The position numbers and the translations under genes are program-made. The notes under the pieces are model-generated. The model saw nothing but the letters and a program-made list of their open reading frames with translations. It made no database searches and was not told the DNA's origin. This document shows, piece by piece, positions 26,358 through 36,284 of a stretch of DNA of 64,000 nt. The stretch comes from Hydrogenovibrio thermophilus. Lineage in GTDB: Bacteria; Pseudomonadota; Gammaproteobacteria; Thiomicrospirales; Thiomicrospiraceae. Within the stretch, counting starts at the first letter, position 1; the number at the start of each line of letters is the position of its first letter. The stretch lies in assembly GCF_004028275.1 (NCBI RefSeq), contig NZ_CP035033.1, positions 1,364,001-1,428,000 of the forward strand, in the 5' to 3' direction.

Positions 26358-27134
26358 TCAGTTGCTGGCTGTGGTGTTGTAACCGCCATCCACGTAAGTG
26401 ATTTCACCGGTGATGCCTGATGCCAGGTCTGAGCATAGGAACGCGGCGGTGTTGCCGACTTCTTCGATGCTGACGTTACGACGCAGTGGCGTGGCTGCCG
26501 CGGCTTTATCCAGCATGCTACGGAAGTCTTTGATGCCGGAAGCCGCTAGGGTGCGGATCGGACCGGCCGATACGGCATTAACACGGATACCATCTTGTCC
26601 CAAGTCGGCCGCCAGGTAACGTACGGTTGCTTCCAGAGACGCTTTGGCGATGCCCATGACGTTATAGTTTGGAACGGCTCTTTCCGCACCCAGGTAAGAG
26701 ACGGTGAGGACCGAACCGTTGTTTTTGTTCAGCATGTCATAGCCGGCTTTGGTCAAAGCTGTCAGGCTGTAAGCAGAAATGTCGTGCGCCACCGAAAAGC
26801 CGGAGCGGGTTGAGGCGTCAATCATGCGGCCTTCCAATTCCTCACGCGGTGCGAAAGCGACCGAGTGAACCAGAATGTCCAAACCGTCCCATTGTTTGCC
26901 CAGTTCGGCAAAGACGTTGTCGATTTGTTCGTCGGACGTGACGTCCAAAGGGAGAACGATGCTGCTGCCCAGTTCTTCGGCGATTTTCTCAACGCGACCT
27001 TTCAGTTTTTCGGTTTGATAGGTCAGGGCGATTTCCGCACCTTGTTCGTGCATTTGTTTGGCGATACCGTATGCGATGGATTTGTTATTCGCGACCCCGA
27101 CGATCAGGGCTTTTTTTCCCGCAAGAAATCCCAT
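26358..27134 (-). CDS. fabI: Enoyl-[acyl-carrier-protein] reductase (NADH) FabI
   Basis: FabI performs the last reduction of each fatty acid elongation cycle. The 258 residues belong to the atypical short-chain dehydrogenases: N-terminal [13 protein letters not shown] nucleotide motif (about 13-25), SVAFAP (about 90-95), and the catalytic Tyr-x6-Lys in [16 protein letters not shown] precedes the ATG. It is divergent from the ABC importer operon across a symmetric promoter region and convergent with the tRNA cluster. Confidence 0.96.
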   Translation of the reverse strand: MGFLAGKKALIVGVANNKSIAYGIAKQMHEQGAEIALTYQTEKLKGRVEKIAEELGSSIVLPLDVTSDEQIDNVFAELGKQWDGLDILVHSVAFAPREELEGRMIDASTRSGFSVAHDISAYSLTALTKAGYDMLNKNNGSVLTVSYLGAERAVPNYNVMGIAKASLEATVRYLAADLGQDGIRVNAVSAGPIRTLAASGIKDFRSMLDKAAAATPLRRNVSIEEVGNTAAFLCSDLASGITGEITYVDGGYNTTASN

Positions 27135-27192
27135 TTTGACTCCTTTGTTCTACTAGGTTGTTTCCGAAAAATGTACAAAAATAATTTGGGTC

Positions 27193-27219
27193 ATTATAAC
27201 GTTAAAATCGGGCTATAAT
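27193..27219. promoter_or_regulatory. Symmetric back-to-back -10 boxes between fabI and the ABC importer operon
   Basis: TCATTATA (27191-27198) and TATAATGA (27214-27221) are a perfect inverted repeat. Each half is a perfect TATAAT for one direction: minus strand for fabI, plus strand for the binding-protein gene. The predicted starts leave leaders of about 50 and 87 bases. The -35 region of each promoter falls on the other's -10 box and is weak. Confidence 0.6.
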
Positions 27220-27312
27220 GATCTTCTTTTTATTTGAAAAACCATTCGTAATTTTGATAACCTAGTCGGAATGTCGAGTCGATTCAAATCTCTCTTATAA
27301 AGCGGATGAAGC

Positions 27313-29478
27313 GTGGTTGGTAACTTCTTAAAAATCAGTGTGATTTTATCGGTAATCATGTTTTTTTCCGGCTGTGACGGCAGCCGTTGGAACAATCCTT
27401 ATGAACTGTCGCAAGTGGAAGAGCCGGTGCTGTTTTCGGCTTTTTCATCCCGCCCGAAACATCTTGATCCGGTGATTTCTTATAATGCCAACGAGTGGTC
27501 GATTATCAGCCAGGTCTATGAACCGCCGCTGCAATACCATTATTTGAAACGCCCTTATACCCTTGAGCCTTTGACCCTGACGGAAATGCCCACAGTGACC
27601 TTTTTAAATCAGGCCGGGGAAGTGGTGTCGGAGGATTCCGGCGAGGTTGCCTTTTCGGAATATCGGCTGCAGCTGAAACCCAACATCTATTTCCAACCCC
27701 ATCCGGCCTTTGTCAAAGATGCGCAGGGGCAACCGGCATTGGTGTCGCTTACCAACGAGCAGTTGGAAGGCATTCGAACCTTGGAAGATTTCACCGAAAC
27801 CGATACCCGTCCTTTGACCGCGGACGATTATGCTTATGCCATCAAGCGTATGGCGGTGACCAGTAATCATTCGCCGATTCTGGGTACGATGAAGCCGCTG
27901 ATTGTCGGCATGGCATCGTTTTCGAAAGCGGTGTCGGCGCAACCGGTAACGGTACCCGAGCTCAGACAGAAGGATTTACCCGGCGTGCAGGTGGTGTCGG
28001 ACCGTGAATTGCGCATCCGCATTCATGGGGTTTATCCGCAATTTCTGTATTGGTTGAGCATGAATTTCTTCGCGCCGATTCCTTGGGAAGCGGAGGTGTT
28101 TTACGATCAGCCAGGCCTGGCGGAAAAGAATATTTCATTGGACACCTATCCGGTCGGCACCGGCCCGTACCAATTGGTGGAAAATGACCCGAACCGTCGC
28201 ATGCGCCTGTTGGCTAACCCGAATTACCACCACGGTTTTTACCCGACCGACGGCTTGCCGGACGATGCGAATCCGAATCTGCTGAACGATGCCGGAAAGC
28301 CGCTGCCGTTCATTAAGGAAGTCATCTATTCCCTGGAAAAGGAAAGTGTGCCGTTATGGAATAAGTTCTTGCAAGGGTATTACGATGCCTCCGGTGTCAG
28401 TTCGGACAGCTTCGATCAGGCGATTTCGGTTTCTTCCGGCGGCGATTTGAGTTTGACCCCCGAGATGCGGGACAAAGGCATTCGCTTTCTGAATGTGGTG
28501 GAACCCACTGTGTTTTATTTCGGCTTCAATATGCTTGACCCGGTGGTCGGCGGCTACAGTAAGAAGCAGCGCAAACTGCGTCAAGCGATCAGCATTGCGC
28601 TGAACGAGGAAGAATTCATTTCCATTTTCCTGAACGGGCGTGGGGTGGCGGCGCAAGGCCCGATTCCGCCGGGTATTTTCGGTTTTGAACCCGGCAAGGC
28701 GGGCATGGATCCGTTTGTGTATGATTGGCGAAACGGTCGTCCGCAACGCAAATCGATTGAAGAAGCCAAACGCTTGCTGGTCGAAGCGGGTTACCCGAAT
28801 GGCCGTCAACCGAACGGCGACCCCTTGGTGTTGCATTACGATACGGCGGCCACTGGCCCGAACAGCAAATCACAGCTTAATTGGTACCGTAAGCAGTTTG
28901 CCAAGCTGGGAATTGAGCTGGTGATTCGCGCCACCGATTACAATCGTTTTCAGGACAAAATGCGCACCGGGCAAGGGCAGATGTTTTCCTGGGGTTGGAA
29001 CGCGGATTACCCCGATCCGGAAAACTTCCTGTTCCTGCTGGATGGCGAGCAGGCCACCGTTAAAAACAAGGGCGCGGGTATCAACTACGCCAATTACGAT
29101 AATCCGGAATTCAACCGTTTGTTCAAGCAAATCAAAACCATGTCAAACGGGCCGGAGCGTTTAGAATTGATTCGTCAAATGGTGCGCATCGCGCAACAGG
29201 ACGCGCCTTGGTCTTGGGGCTTTAATCCGAAAAGCCTGGCGCTGTATCACAGTTGGTACCACAATGCCTGGGCGAACCCGTTGGCGAATAACACCTTAAA
29301 ATACAAGCGTTTGGATCCCAAGCTTCGAGCGGAAAAACAGATTGAATGGAATCCGCCGGTGTTGTGGCCATTGATTTTAGTGCTGGTCCTGTTACTGGTG
29401 TCCATTTACCCGCTGGTACGTGCCTATCAAAAACGGCAAAAAACCGCAATTGAAACGCATGACTCGGGAGGCGCGTAA
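27313..29478 (+). CDS. ABC importer solute-binding protein, family 5 (peptide type), with C-terminal membrane segment
   Basis: The 721-residue protein belongs to the DppA/OppA binding-protein family (SBP_bac_5). It begins with a lipoprotein signal, FFSGC with Cys21 as the acylated residue, and Asp at +2, which in enterobacteria keeps lipoproteins in the inner membrane. The family core includes SRPKHLDPVIS and the later GWNADYPDPENFLF. Unusually, a second hydrophobic segment lies at the C-terminus (WPLILVLVLLLVSIYPLV, about 684-701) followed by basic residues. The start is GTG at 27313 with GGATGAAG upstream. It is the first gene of a four-gene operon. The substrate is unknown. Confidence 0.85.
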   Translation: MVGNFLKISVILSVIMFFSGCDGSRWNNPYELSQVEEPVLFSAFSSRPKHLDPVISYNANEWSIISQVYEPPLQYHYLKRPYTLEPLTLTEMPTVTFLNQAGEVVSEDSGEVAFSEYRLQLKPNIYFQPHPAFVKDAQGQPALVSLTNEQLEGIRTLEDFTETDTRPLTADDYAYAIKRMAVTSNHSPILGTMKPLIVGMASFSKAVSAQPVTVPELRQKDLPGVQVVSDRELRIRIHGVYPQFLYWLSMNFFAPIPWEAEVFYDQPGLAEKNISLDTYPVGTGPYQLVENDPNRRMRLLANPNYHHGFYPTDGLPDDANPNLLNDAGKPLPFIKEVIYSLEKESVPLWNKFLQGYYDASGVSSDSFDQAISVSSGGDLSLTPEMRDKGIRFLNVVEPTVFYFGFNMLDPVVGGYSKKQRKLRQAISIALNEEEFISIFLNGRGVAAQGPIPPGIFGFEPGKAGMDPFVYDWRNGRPQRKSIEEAKRLLVEAGYPNGRQPNGDPLVLHYDTAATGPNSKSQLNWYRKQFAKLGIELVIRATDYNRFQDKMRTGQGQMFSWGWNADYPDPENFLFLLDGEQATVKNKGAGINYANYDNPEFNRLFKQIKTMSNGPERLELIRQMVRIAQQDAPWSWGFNPKSLALYHSWYHNAWANPLANNTLKYKRLDPKLRAEKQIEWNPPVLWPLILVLVLLLVSIYPLVRAYQKRQKTAIETHDSGGA
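28111..28120. repeat. CCAGGCCTGG palindrome copy inside the binding-protein gene
   Basis: A full copy, read as Pro-Gly-Leu. Confidence 0.9.
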
Positions 29479-30459
29479 ATGTTGGCTTATATCGTAAGAC
29501 GCTTGTTGTTCGCCGTTCCGATTTTGATCGGCGTGAACCTGATTACTTTTGCACTGTTTTTCATGGTGAACACTCCGGACGATATGGCGCGCACTCATTT
29601 GGGCGCTAAGCAGACCACGCCGGAAATGATCGAGGCCTGGAAGCAGGACCACGGTTACGACAAGCCGCTGTTCTATAATGAAAAAGCACCAGGCCTGGGC
29701 GTTTTGACCGATACCTTGTTTGTGAATGAATCCGTTAAGCTTTTCACTTTTGACTTCGGCCAGTCGGATGACGGTCGGCAGATTTCCGCCGACATTCAGG
29801 AACGCATGTGGCCGAGCTTGGCCATTGCCTTACCGACGTTTCTCATCGGTTTGGTGACCAATATTTCACTGGCGTTGTTGATTGTCCTGTTTCGAGGGTC
29901 GGTGCTCGACAGCGTGACCATGATGGTGGCGGTGGCGATTATGTCGATTTCCGGGCTGTTCTACATCATCGCCGGCCAGGTGCTGTTCAGCAAAATTTGG
30001 CACTGGGTGCCGATTTCCGGTTACAGCGAAGGTTGGGATGCCTTTAAGTTCTTGATTTTGCCGGTGGCCATCGGCGTTTTCGCCGGGTTGGGTGCCGGCG
30101 TGCGTTGGTATCGCAGCATTTTCCTGGAAGAAATCAATAAGGATTACATTCGCACGGCTCGGGCCAAAGGCTTGTCTGAAATCAAATTGCTGTTCGGTCA
30201 TTTATTGCAAAACGGGCTGCTGCCGATTCTGACCGGCGTGGTGGTGGTGATTCCGACCTTGTTCATGGGCAGCTTGATTATGGAGTCCTTCTTCGGTATT
30301 CCAGGCCTGGGCAGTTATACGATTGACGCCATCAATGCGCAGGACTTCGCCATCGTGAAGTCGATGGTGTTCCTCGGTTCGGTATTGTACATCATCGGCC
30401 TGATTCTCACCGATATTTCCTATACGGTGTTTGACCCGAGAGTGAGGTTGGACGGATGA
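29479..30459 (+). CDS. ABC peptide importer permease, DppB/OppB type
   Basis: The 326 residues have the DppB pattern: N-terminal helix (MLAYIVRRLLFAVPILIGVN), a periplasmic loop, then about five helices with the coupling EAA motif in YIRTARAKGLSEIKLLFGH and the family IPGLG near the end. It starts at the base after the upstream stop and its own stop overlaps the next ATG. Two copies of CCAGGCCTGG lie within it; the second encodes the conserved IPGLG. Confidence 0.92.
   Translation: MLAYIVRRLLFAVPILIGVNLITFALFFMVNTPDDMARTHLGAKQTTPEMIEAWKQDHGYDKPLFYNEKAPGLGVLTDTLFVNESVKLFTFDFGQSDDGRQISADIQERMWPSLAIALPTFLIGLVTNISLALLIVLFRGSVLDSVTMMVAVAIMSISGLFYIIAGQVLFSKIWHWVPISGYSEGWDAFKFLILPVAIGVFAGLGAGVRWYRSIFLEEINKDYIRTARAKGLSEIKLLFGHLLQNGLLPILTGVVVVIPTLFMGSLIMESFFGIPGLGSYTIDAINAQDFAIVKSMVFLGSVLYIIGLILTDISYTVFDPRVRLDG
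29689..29698. repeat. CCAGGCCTGG palindrome copy inside the DppB-type permease gene (first)
   Basis: A full copy, read as Pro-Gly-Leu in the periplasmic loop. Confidence 0.9.
30301..30310. repeat. CCAGGCCTGG palindrome copy inside the DppB-type permease gene (second)
   Basis: A full copy, read as Pro-Gly-Leu in the conserved IPGLG, so protein constraint may contribute here. Confidence 0.85.
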
Positions 30460-31817
30460 TGGGCATCAGCTTGGAAATGCTTTGGACGGATTACATGATC
30501 TGGGGGCTGATGCTGGCCTTGCTGGTGTGGGCGCGTTTGATCAGCCGTTCACCGCAGGTGCGTCAACAATGGCTGCAGATTTTCGAATCGCGTTTGGCAA
30601 TGATTTCCGCGATTCTGTTGATGGTGTATTTGTTGATTGCTCTGATGGATTCGGTGCACTTCCGCGTCGACGCGTCGTCCACGCTGTTATCGGATAATCA
30701 AAGTGTGCTGGACACCGCCTTACCGCATTTGGCGAGTGATCAGGAACGCACTTACTCCGCGCCGTTTGCGACGACCGAATACAACAAGAGTTTGGAAGTC
30801 GGCGACGATGGCCGTGTCGAACAGCGTTACCGTCCCTTGAAGCATGTGGAACCGGTGTCGATTGTTCAGGCCAGTTTGGAAGCCGCTTTGGCCGGGTTAT
30901 TGATCAGTTTGTTGTTGATTTTATTGCACGCCTTGTGGCGCTCACGGGTTCACCGACTGTCGTTACTGGCTTACAGCCGCCAAGTATGGCTTAACCAAAC
31001 ACGCCTGCCTTGGCGGACCGGCTATTTAACGCTGATACTGGTGGTTGTCTTTTTAGCTTGGCTGTATCACCTCAGTTTCTTCTACCATGTGTTCGGCACC
31101 GACAAGGTGGGCAACGATGTGTTGTACGAATCCTTGAAAAGTATCCGCACCGGCGTGTTGATCGGGGTGCTGACCACTTTGGTGATGTTGCCGCTGTCGT
31201 TGATTCTGGGCATCAGCGCGGGTTTGTTCCGCGGCTGGGTGGATGACGTCATCCAATACATTTACACCACCTTGAACTCGATTCCCGGTGTTTTGTTGAT
31301 TGCCGCCGCCGTCCTGGTGATGCAAGCAATTATGAGCAACAATCCGGAATGGTTCAGCAGCACGGAAGAGCGCGCGGACATTCGATTGCTCTTCCTGATT
31401 TTTATTCTTGGCATGACCAGTTGGACTGGACTGTGCCGATTGCTTCGCGCCGAAACCCTCAAAATCAGCCAAGTCGATTATGTCACGGCCTCGAAAGCCT
31501 TTGGCGTGAGCCGCTTCCGCATCATCGGCCGTCACATCATGCCGAATGTAATGCACATCGTATTGATTGCGGTGGTGCTGGATTTCAGTGGCCTGGTGTT
31601 GGCGGAAGCCGTTTTGTCGTATGTTGGCGTCGGGGTGGACCCGACCATGCACAGTTGGGGAAATATGATCAACCAGGCACGCTTGGAAATGGCGCGGGAA
31701 CCGATGGTCTGGTGGTCGCTGTTTTCGGCTTTCTTTTTTATGTTTATCTTGGTGCTGGCCGCCAATTTATTCTCGGATCGAGTGCAAACCGTGCTGGATC
31801 CACGTAATCAGAAATAA
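30456..31817 (+). CDS. ABC peptide importer permease, DppC/OppC type, with enlarged N-terminal part
   Basis: The 453-residue protein contains the DppC core in its second half: FGTDKVGNDVLYESL, several helices, EAA motif VTASKAFGVSRFRIIGRH, and a C-terminal helix ending near SDRVQTVLDPR. The first 210 residues are longer than usual (whole DppC proteins have about 300). They hold three extra hydrophobic segments (about 9-22, 47-62, 139-161) besides the usual first helix (about 190-207). It overlaps the upstream permease by four bases, and the ATPase gene follows after 15 bases. Confidence 0.88.
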   Translation: MMGISLEMLWTDYMIWGLMLALLVWARLISRSPQVRQQWLQIFESRLAMISAILLMVYLLIALMDSVHFRVDASSTLLSDNQSVLDTALPHLASDQERTYSAPFATTEYNKSLEVGDDGRVEQRYRPLKHVEPVSIVQASLEAALAGLLISLLLILLHALWRSRVHRLSLLAYSRQVWLNQTRLPWRTGYLTLILVVVFLAWLYHLSFFYHVFGTDKVGNDVLYESLKSIRTGVLIGVLTTLVMLPLSLILGISAGLFRGWVDDVIQYIYTTLNSIPGVLLIAAAVLVMQAIMSNNPEWFSSTEERADIRLLFLIFILGMTSWTGLCRLLRAETLKISQVDYVTASKAFGVSRFRIIGRHIMPNVMHIVLIAVVLDFSGLVLAEAVLSYVGVGVDPTMHSWGNMINQARLEMAREPMVWWSLFSAFFFMFILVLAANLFSDRVQTVLDPRNQK

Positions 31818-31832
31818 TGTTAGGATGAATCT

Positions 31833-33482
31833 ATGGCATCACAAGAACCCGTATTGAGCGTTGAACACCTGGCAATCAAAGCCGGTGACACTTCGCTGGT
31901 CAAAAACATCAGCTTTCAGATTCAACCGGGAGAAATTTTCACGTTGGTCGGGGAATCGGGCAGCGGCAAATCCCTGACGTCATTAGCGATTATGCGTCTG
32001 CTGCCGGAAGCACTGGACATCACCGGCGGGCAAATTGTGCTCAACGACGAAAGTCTGTTCTTGTTGCCGGAAGTGAAAATGCAGCGAGTGCGCGGTCAGC
32101 AAGTGGCGATGATTTTTCAGGAACCGATGACATCCTTGAACCCAGTCATGAAAGTGGGGGATCAAGTCGCGGAAGCCTTGAAGGTTCATTTAAAAATGAA
32201 TCGTCAGGCCGCTCGCAAAAAGGTGATCAGCCTGTTTGAGGAAGTCGGCATTCCCGACCCGGAGGCACGTTACGACTGGTATCCGCACCAATTGTCTGGT
32301 GGGCAGAAGCAACGCGTAATGATTGCGATGGCGCTGGCCTGTGAACCGGATTTGTTGATTGCCGACGAGCCGACGACCGCCTTGGACGTTACCATTCAAG
32401 CCCAGGTGCTGGAACTGCTGAAACGGTTGCGCGATGAGCGAGGCCTGGCGATTTTATTCATTACCCATGACATGGGCGTGGTCAACGAAATGGCGGACCG
32501 CGTGGCGGTGATGAAGCAAGGTGAATTGGTCGAGCAGGCCGATAAAGCGCACTTCTTTGCCAAACCGACCCATCCGTATACTCAAAAACTGCTGGCCGAT
32601 GCCGTGCCGAAACTGACGTACAAGCCGATTTCGGAAGCGCGCAGTTTGTTGCGTATTAGCGATTTGAAAGTGCATTTTCCGATTAAAAAAGGGATTTTCC
32701 AGCGCACCGTCGGCTATGTGAAAGCGGTGGACGGCGTCAATCTGGCGATTAATCGCGGGGAAACCTTGGCGCTGGTCGGCGAATCCGGCAGCGGCAAAAG
32801 CACCATCGGGCAGGCGATTTTACGGTTGGTGGACGCGACGTTCGGCGAAGTGGAGTTTCATACTGAATCGGAAATCGTCGATTTGCTGCCGTTGAATGAA
32901 CGTCATATGAAGCCGTTTCGCAAACGGGTGCAGGTGATTTTTCAGGACCCGTTCTCGGCGCTGAACCCGCGAATGCAAATTCGCGACATTATCCGTGAAG
33001 GCATGAACAGCTTGAAGGTCGGCCCGAAAACGCCGGCCGAGCAGGATGCGCGCATTGATGAATTGTTGGAACAGGTCGGGCTGCTGCCGGAACATAAGTT
33101 CCGCTACCCGCATGAGTTTTCCGGCGGGCAGCGGCAGCGCATCGGCATTGCCCGCGCCTTGGCGGTGGAGCCGGAGTTGATTATCTGTGACGAGCCGACC
33201 AGCGCCTTGGACGTATCGGTACGGGCGCAGGTGTTGGAGCTGTTGAACCGATTGCAGCAGCAATATCATATGTCGTATCTGTTCATCACCCATGACTTAT
33301 CGATTATTCCCGCCATCGCCCATCAGGTGGCGGTGATGAAAGAAGGGCGGATTGTCGAACAGGGCCCGGTGGAAGACATTATGCTGAACCCGCAGCATGA
33401 CTACACTCGCAAGCTGTTGGATTCCGCGCCGGAGTTGATTAAACAGGCCTTTAATCGTCCGCCAGAGGCACCAGCACTTTAA
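31833..33482 (+). CDS. ABC importer ATPase with two fused nucleotide-binding domains (DppD-DppF type)
   Basis: The 549-residue protein combines two oligopeptide-type ATPases. Domain 1 (about 7-265) has [16 protein letters not shown] and ADEPTTALD. Domain 2 (about 275-545) has [17 protein letters not shown] and CDEPTSALD. Both end with the peptide-transporter C-terminal extension containing HPYTQKLL or HDYTRKLL. Fused forms are known as YejF and GsiA. The YejABEF system is the nearest layout I know, but the binding protein and second permease differ enough that I do not assign that name. Confidence 0.92.
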   Translation: MASQEPVLSVEHLAIKAGDTSLVKNISFQIQPGEIFTLVGESGSGKSLTSLAIMRLLPEALDITGGQIVLNDESLFLLPEVKMQRVRGQQVAMIFQEPMTSLNPVMKVGDQVAEALKVHLKMNRQAARKKVISLFEEVGIPDPEARYDWYPHQLSGGQKQRVMIAMALACEPDLLIADEPTTALDVTIQAQVLELLKRLRDERGLAILFITHDMGVVNEMADRVAVMKQGELVEQADKAHFFAKPTHPYTQKLLADAVPKLTYKPISEARSLLRISDLKVHFPIKKGIFQRTVGYVKAVDGVNLAINRGETLALVGESGSGKSTIGQAILRLVDATFGEVEFHTESEIVDLLPLNERHMKPFRKRVQVIFQDPFSALNPRMQIRDIIREGMNSLKVGPKTPAEQDARIDELLEQVGLLPEHKFRYPHEFSGGQRQRIGIARALAVEPELIICDEPTSALDVSVRAQVLELLNRLQQQYHMSYLFITHDLSIIPAIAHQVAVMKEGRIVEQGPVEDIMLNPQHDYTRKLLDSAPELIKQAFNRPPEAPAL

Positions 33483-33495
33483 TTCAAGCGAGTAT

Positions 33496-33523
33496 GAAAA
33501 GTCACCAGGCCTGGCGACTTTTC
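33496..33523. terminator. Bidirectional terminator built on CCAGGCCTGG
   Basis: CCAGGCCTGG at 33505-33514 is flanked by GAAAAGTC and GACTTTTC, which pair fully apart from one mismatch beside the core. It lies between the convergent ABC operon and ppsA. Confidence 0.85.
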
Positions 33524-33545
33524 AGGAAAGTGCTTTCACGTTCAA

Positions 33546-35960
33546 TCAGGTTTTGGCCTGACCTTCCAGTTCGGCAATGCATTGCATGGTTTTCAACACC
33601 GAATCCGGATTCAAACTGATGGAGTCAATGCCCAGTTCAATCAAGAACTCGGCCATTTCCGGATAATCCGACGGCGCCTGACCGCATAGTCCGGAGTGCA
33701 GGCCATTGCGTTTAGCCCCTTCAACGGCCCATTTAATCATGGTTTTCACGCCTTCGGCACGTTCGTCATAACTGTCCGCGACCAAAGCGGAATCCCGATC
33801 CACACCGAGCACCAGCTGCGTCAAATCGTTCGAGCCGATGGAAATACCGTCAAAGTAGGGCGCGAAGGCGTCCATTTCAAGTACATTGTTGGGAATCTCG
33901 CACATCATGTAGATTTTCAACGCATTTTTATTACGTTTCAAACCATGTTTTTCCATGGTTTCGATCACTTTTTGCGCTTCGACCACACGCCGCACAAACG
34001 GAATCATCACGATGACATTGCTGAATCCCATTTCTTCGCGCACGTGTTTGATGGCTTGGCACTCCAGAGCAAAGGCCGGCTCAAACGCCTCGGAAATATA
34101 ACGCGATGCGCCGCGATAGCCCAACATCGGGTTTTCTTCATCCGGTTCGAAATATTTTCCGCCCAGCAGGCTGGCGTATTCGTTGGATTTAAAGTCCGAC
34201 AGGCGGACCACAACCGGTTTCGGATAGAAAGCCGCAGCAATGGTGCCGATGCCGCTGGCGAGTTTGTCGATGAAAAAGGCTTTGCCGCTATCGTAACCGC
34301 GGGTTAGGTCGGTCAGCTGTTCCAGGATGGTTTTGGCCGTTATTTTTTCCGGTTGCAGTAACGCTAAAGGGTGGGCTTTGACCGATTCATTAATGATGAA
34401 TTCCATTCTGGCCAGCCCGACGCCCTGATTTGGGATAAAACTGGTTTGAAAGGCCAGTGCCGGATTGCCTAGATTCAGCATGATGTCTGTTTTCGGCATC
34501 TCCAAATCGGACAGGTCAGTTTCATGGATTTCAAACGGTTGTTTGCCGAGATAGACTTTTCCTGTATCGCCTTCGGCACAGGAAACGGTGATTTCGGGAT
34601 TGGATTCCAACTCCTTGGTGGCTTGGGGGCAACCGACAATCGCCGGAATGCCCAGTTCACGCGCAATAATGGCGGCGTGGCAGGTTCGTCCGCCGCGATT
34701 GGTGATGATGGCTGAAGCGATTTTCATCACCGGTTCCCAGTCCGGCGTAGTGATGTCGGTGACGAGAATTTCGCCGGCTTTGAACTGGTCGATGTAAGCG
34801 ACATCTTGGATTACGTGGGCCTGGCCATGAGCGACTTTGCTGCCAACGGCGCGGCCTGTCGCCAGAATTTGAGCATCCGGTTCCGGTGAAATTTGGTAGG
34901 TTTTCAATTGGGTGCCAATCTTTTGAGAAGCCACGGTTTCCGGGCGGGCCTGGACGATATACAGCTGCCCATCGTCGCCGTCTTTGGCCCATTCAATGTC
35001 CATGGGGCGTTGGTAACCGATTTTGTCGCTGTAATGTTTCTCGATACGAATGGCGTAATCCGCCAGCTTGAGAACCTCTTCGTCGGTAATGCAGAAAGCC
35101 TGGCGTTCGGCGAGGGAGGTGCTGATGTTGCGCACCGGCGATTTATGGGCGTCCGCGGCATAAATCATTTTGATTTTCTTGGCGCCAAGGTGGCGTCGCA
35201 ATACGGTTCGGTAGCCTTGTTCAAAGGTTGGTTTATGGACATAGAATTCGTCGGGGTCGACGGCGCCTTGAACGACGTTTTCGCCCAGACCGTAAGCACC
35301 GGTAATGAACACCGCATCCTTAAAGCCGGTTTCGGTGTCGATCGAGAACATCACGCCGGATGCGGATAAATCGGAGCGCACCATTTTTTGGACGCCAATC
35401 GACAGTCCGACATCAAAGTGATTGAACCCTTGGTCGATTCGGTAATGGATGGCGCGGTCGGTGAACAAGCTGGCAAAGCAGCGTTTACAGGCATCGAGCA
35501 GGGCGGTTTCACCGCTGATATTAAGATAGGTGTCCTGTTGGCCAGCGAAACTGGCGGTGGGCAGGTCTTCCGCCGTTGCCGAGCTGCGAATGGCCATGGT
35601 AATCGGCGTGGTGAAACAGTCGCTTAAAACGTGATAAGCGTCGAGAATTTCGTCGATCAACGCTTGTGGCAGATCGGCATGGTAAACCAATTGCCGTGCG
35701 GCCTGACCACGTTCGGCTAAATCGGTTACGCTGGATTCGTCGAGCGGGTCAAGAATGTCATGAAGCTTGTCCCACAAGTCGTTTTCCGTTAACACGGCTC
35801 GATAAGCCTCGGCGGTGACGGCAAAACCGTTTGGCACCGGAACGCCGACCGGCGTCAGAGCCTGAAACATTTCACCCAAGGAGGCGTTTTTACCGCCCAC
35901 CAATGGAATATCATCAATTCCGATTTCGTCAAAAAATCGAATATAACGCCGCTTTGCCAT
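33546..35960 (-). CDS. ppsA: Phosphoenolpyruvate synthase
   Basis: PpsA converts pyruvate and ATP to phosphoenolpyruvate, AMP and phosphate, the gluconeogenic entry step. The 804 residues match the family (about 790). In order are the ATP-grasp domain (starting FDEIGIDDIPLVGGKNASLGEM), the swivelling phosphohistidine domain with the catalytic histidine in GGRTCHAAIIARE, and the PEP/pyruvate barrel with NDLTQLVLGVDRD and the catalytic cysteine in GLCGQAPSD. AGGAG precedes the ATG. No ppsR regulator gene is adjacent. Confidence 0.96.
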   Translation of the reverse strand: MAKRRYIRFFDEIGIDDIPLVGGKNASLGEMFQALTPVGVPVPNGFAVTAEAYRAVLTENDLWDKLHDILDPLDESSVTDLAERGQAARQLVYHADLPQALIDEILDAYHVLSDCFTTPITMAIRSSATAEDLPTASFAGQQDTYLNISGETALLDACKRCFASLFTDRAIHYRIDQGFNHFDVGLSIGVQKMVRSDLSASGVMFSIDTETGFKDAVFITGAYGLGENVVQGAVDPDEFYVHKPTFEQGYRTVLRRHLGAKKIKMIYAADAHKSPVRNISTSLAERQAFCITDEEVLKLADYAIRIEKHYSDKIGYQRPMDIEWAKDGDDGQLYIVQARPETVASQKIGTQLKTYQISPEPDAQILATGRAVGSKVAHGQAHVIQDVAYIDQFKAGEILVTDITTPDWEPVMKIASAIITNRGGRTCHAAIIARELGIPAIVGCPQATKELESNPEITVSCAEGDTGKVYLGKQPFEIHETDLSDLEMPKTDIMLNLGNPALAFQTSFIPNQGVGLARMEFIINESVKAHPLALLQPEKITAKTILEQLTDLTRGYDSGKAFFIDKLASGIGTIAAAFYPKPVVVRLSDFKSNEYASLLGGKYFEPDEENPMLGYRGASRYISEAFEPAFALECQAIKHVREEMGFSNVIVMIPFVRRVVEAQKVIETMEKHGLKRNKNALKIYMMCEIPNNVLEMDAFAPYFDGISIGSNDLTQLVLGVDRDSALVADSYDERAEGVKTMIKWAVEGAKRNGLHSGLCGQAPSDYPEMAEFLIELGIDSISLNPDSVLKTMQCIAELEGQAKT

Positions 35961-36284
35961 GATGTTCTCCTAACCCGAATATTTAACAAATTTGCACCGA
36001 TTTTGCTTGTTCCTTGATTCCACAAGAAATATTTTCTCAGTCGGCCGTAATCACCGATACGACGCTTCTTCGAAAATTTCCTTGTGAAACCAATGCTCTG
36101 CGCAATCTCAGCACAAATTCATGAAACATTCGGCTAAAAAGTTGTATAGTTTGTAAGGTGTTAATGCTGCGTAACATCATACGCCCTTCCCAGGCGGATT
36201 CAAACCCAAATAAAAACACATCCGGCCGTTTGCACAGCATAAGTTTCCAGACCGATTGTAACCCGATAATGAGGAGATTTGATC
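35961..36284. other. 324-base divergent intergenic region between ppsA and the CxxCH membrane protein
   Basis: I see no gene or RNA here. A TATAGT at 36145-36150 could be a -10 box for the plus-strand gene, but no matching -35 box is clear. GAGGAG at 36271-36276 is the ribosome-binding site of the downstream gene. Confidence 0.4.

Noticed and set aside
32439-32448. CGAGGCCTGG in the fused ATPase gene as another palindrome copy
   Set aside because: It lacks the CAGG half and is not palindromic beyond the central eight bases, so it was not counted.
27313-33482. Naming the ABC importer YejABEF
   Set aside because: The fused ATPase fits, but the 721-residue doubly anchored binding protein and the 453-residue permease differ too much from the Yej proteins for a safe name.
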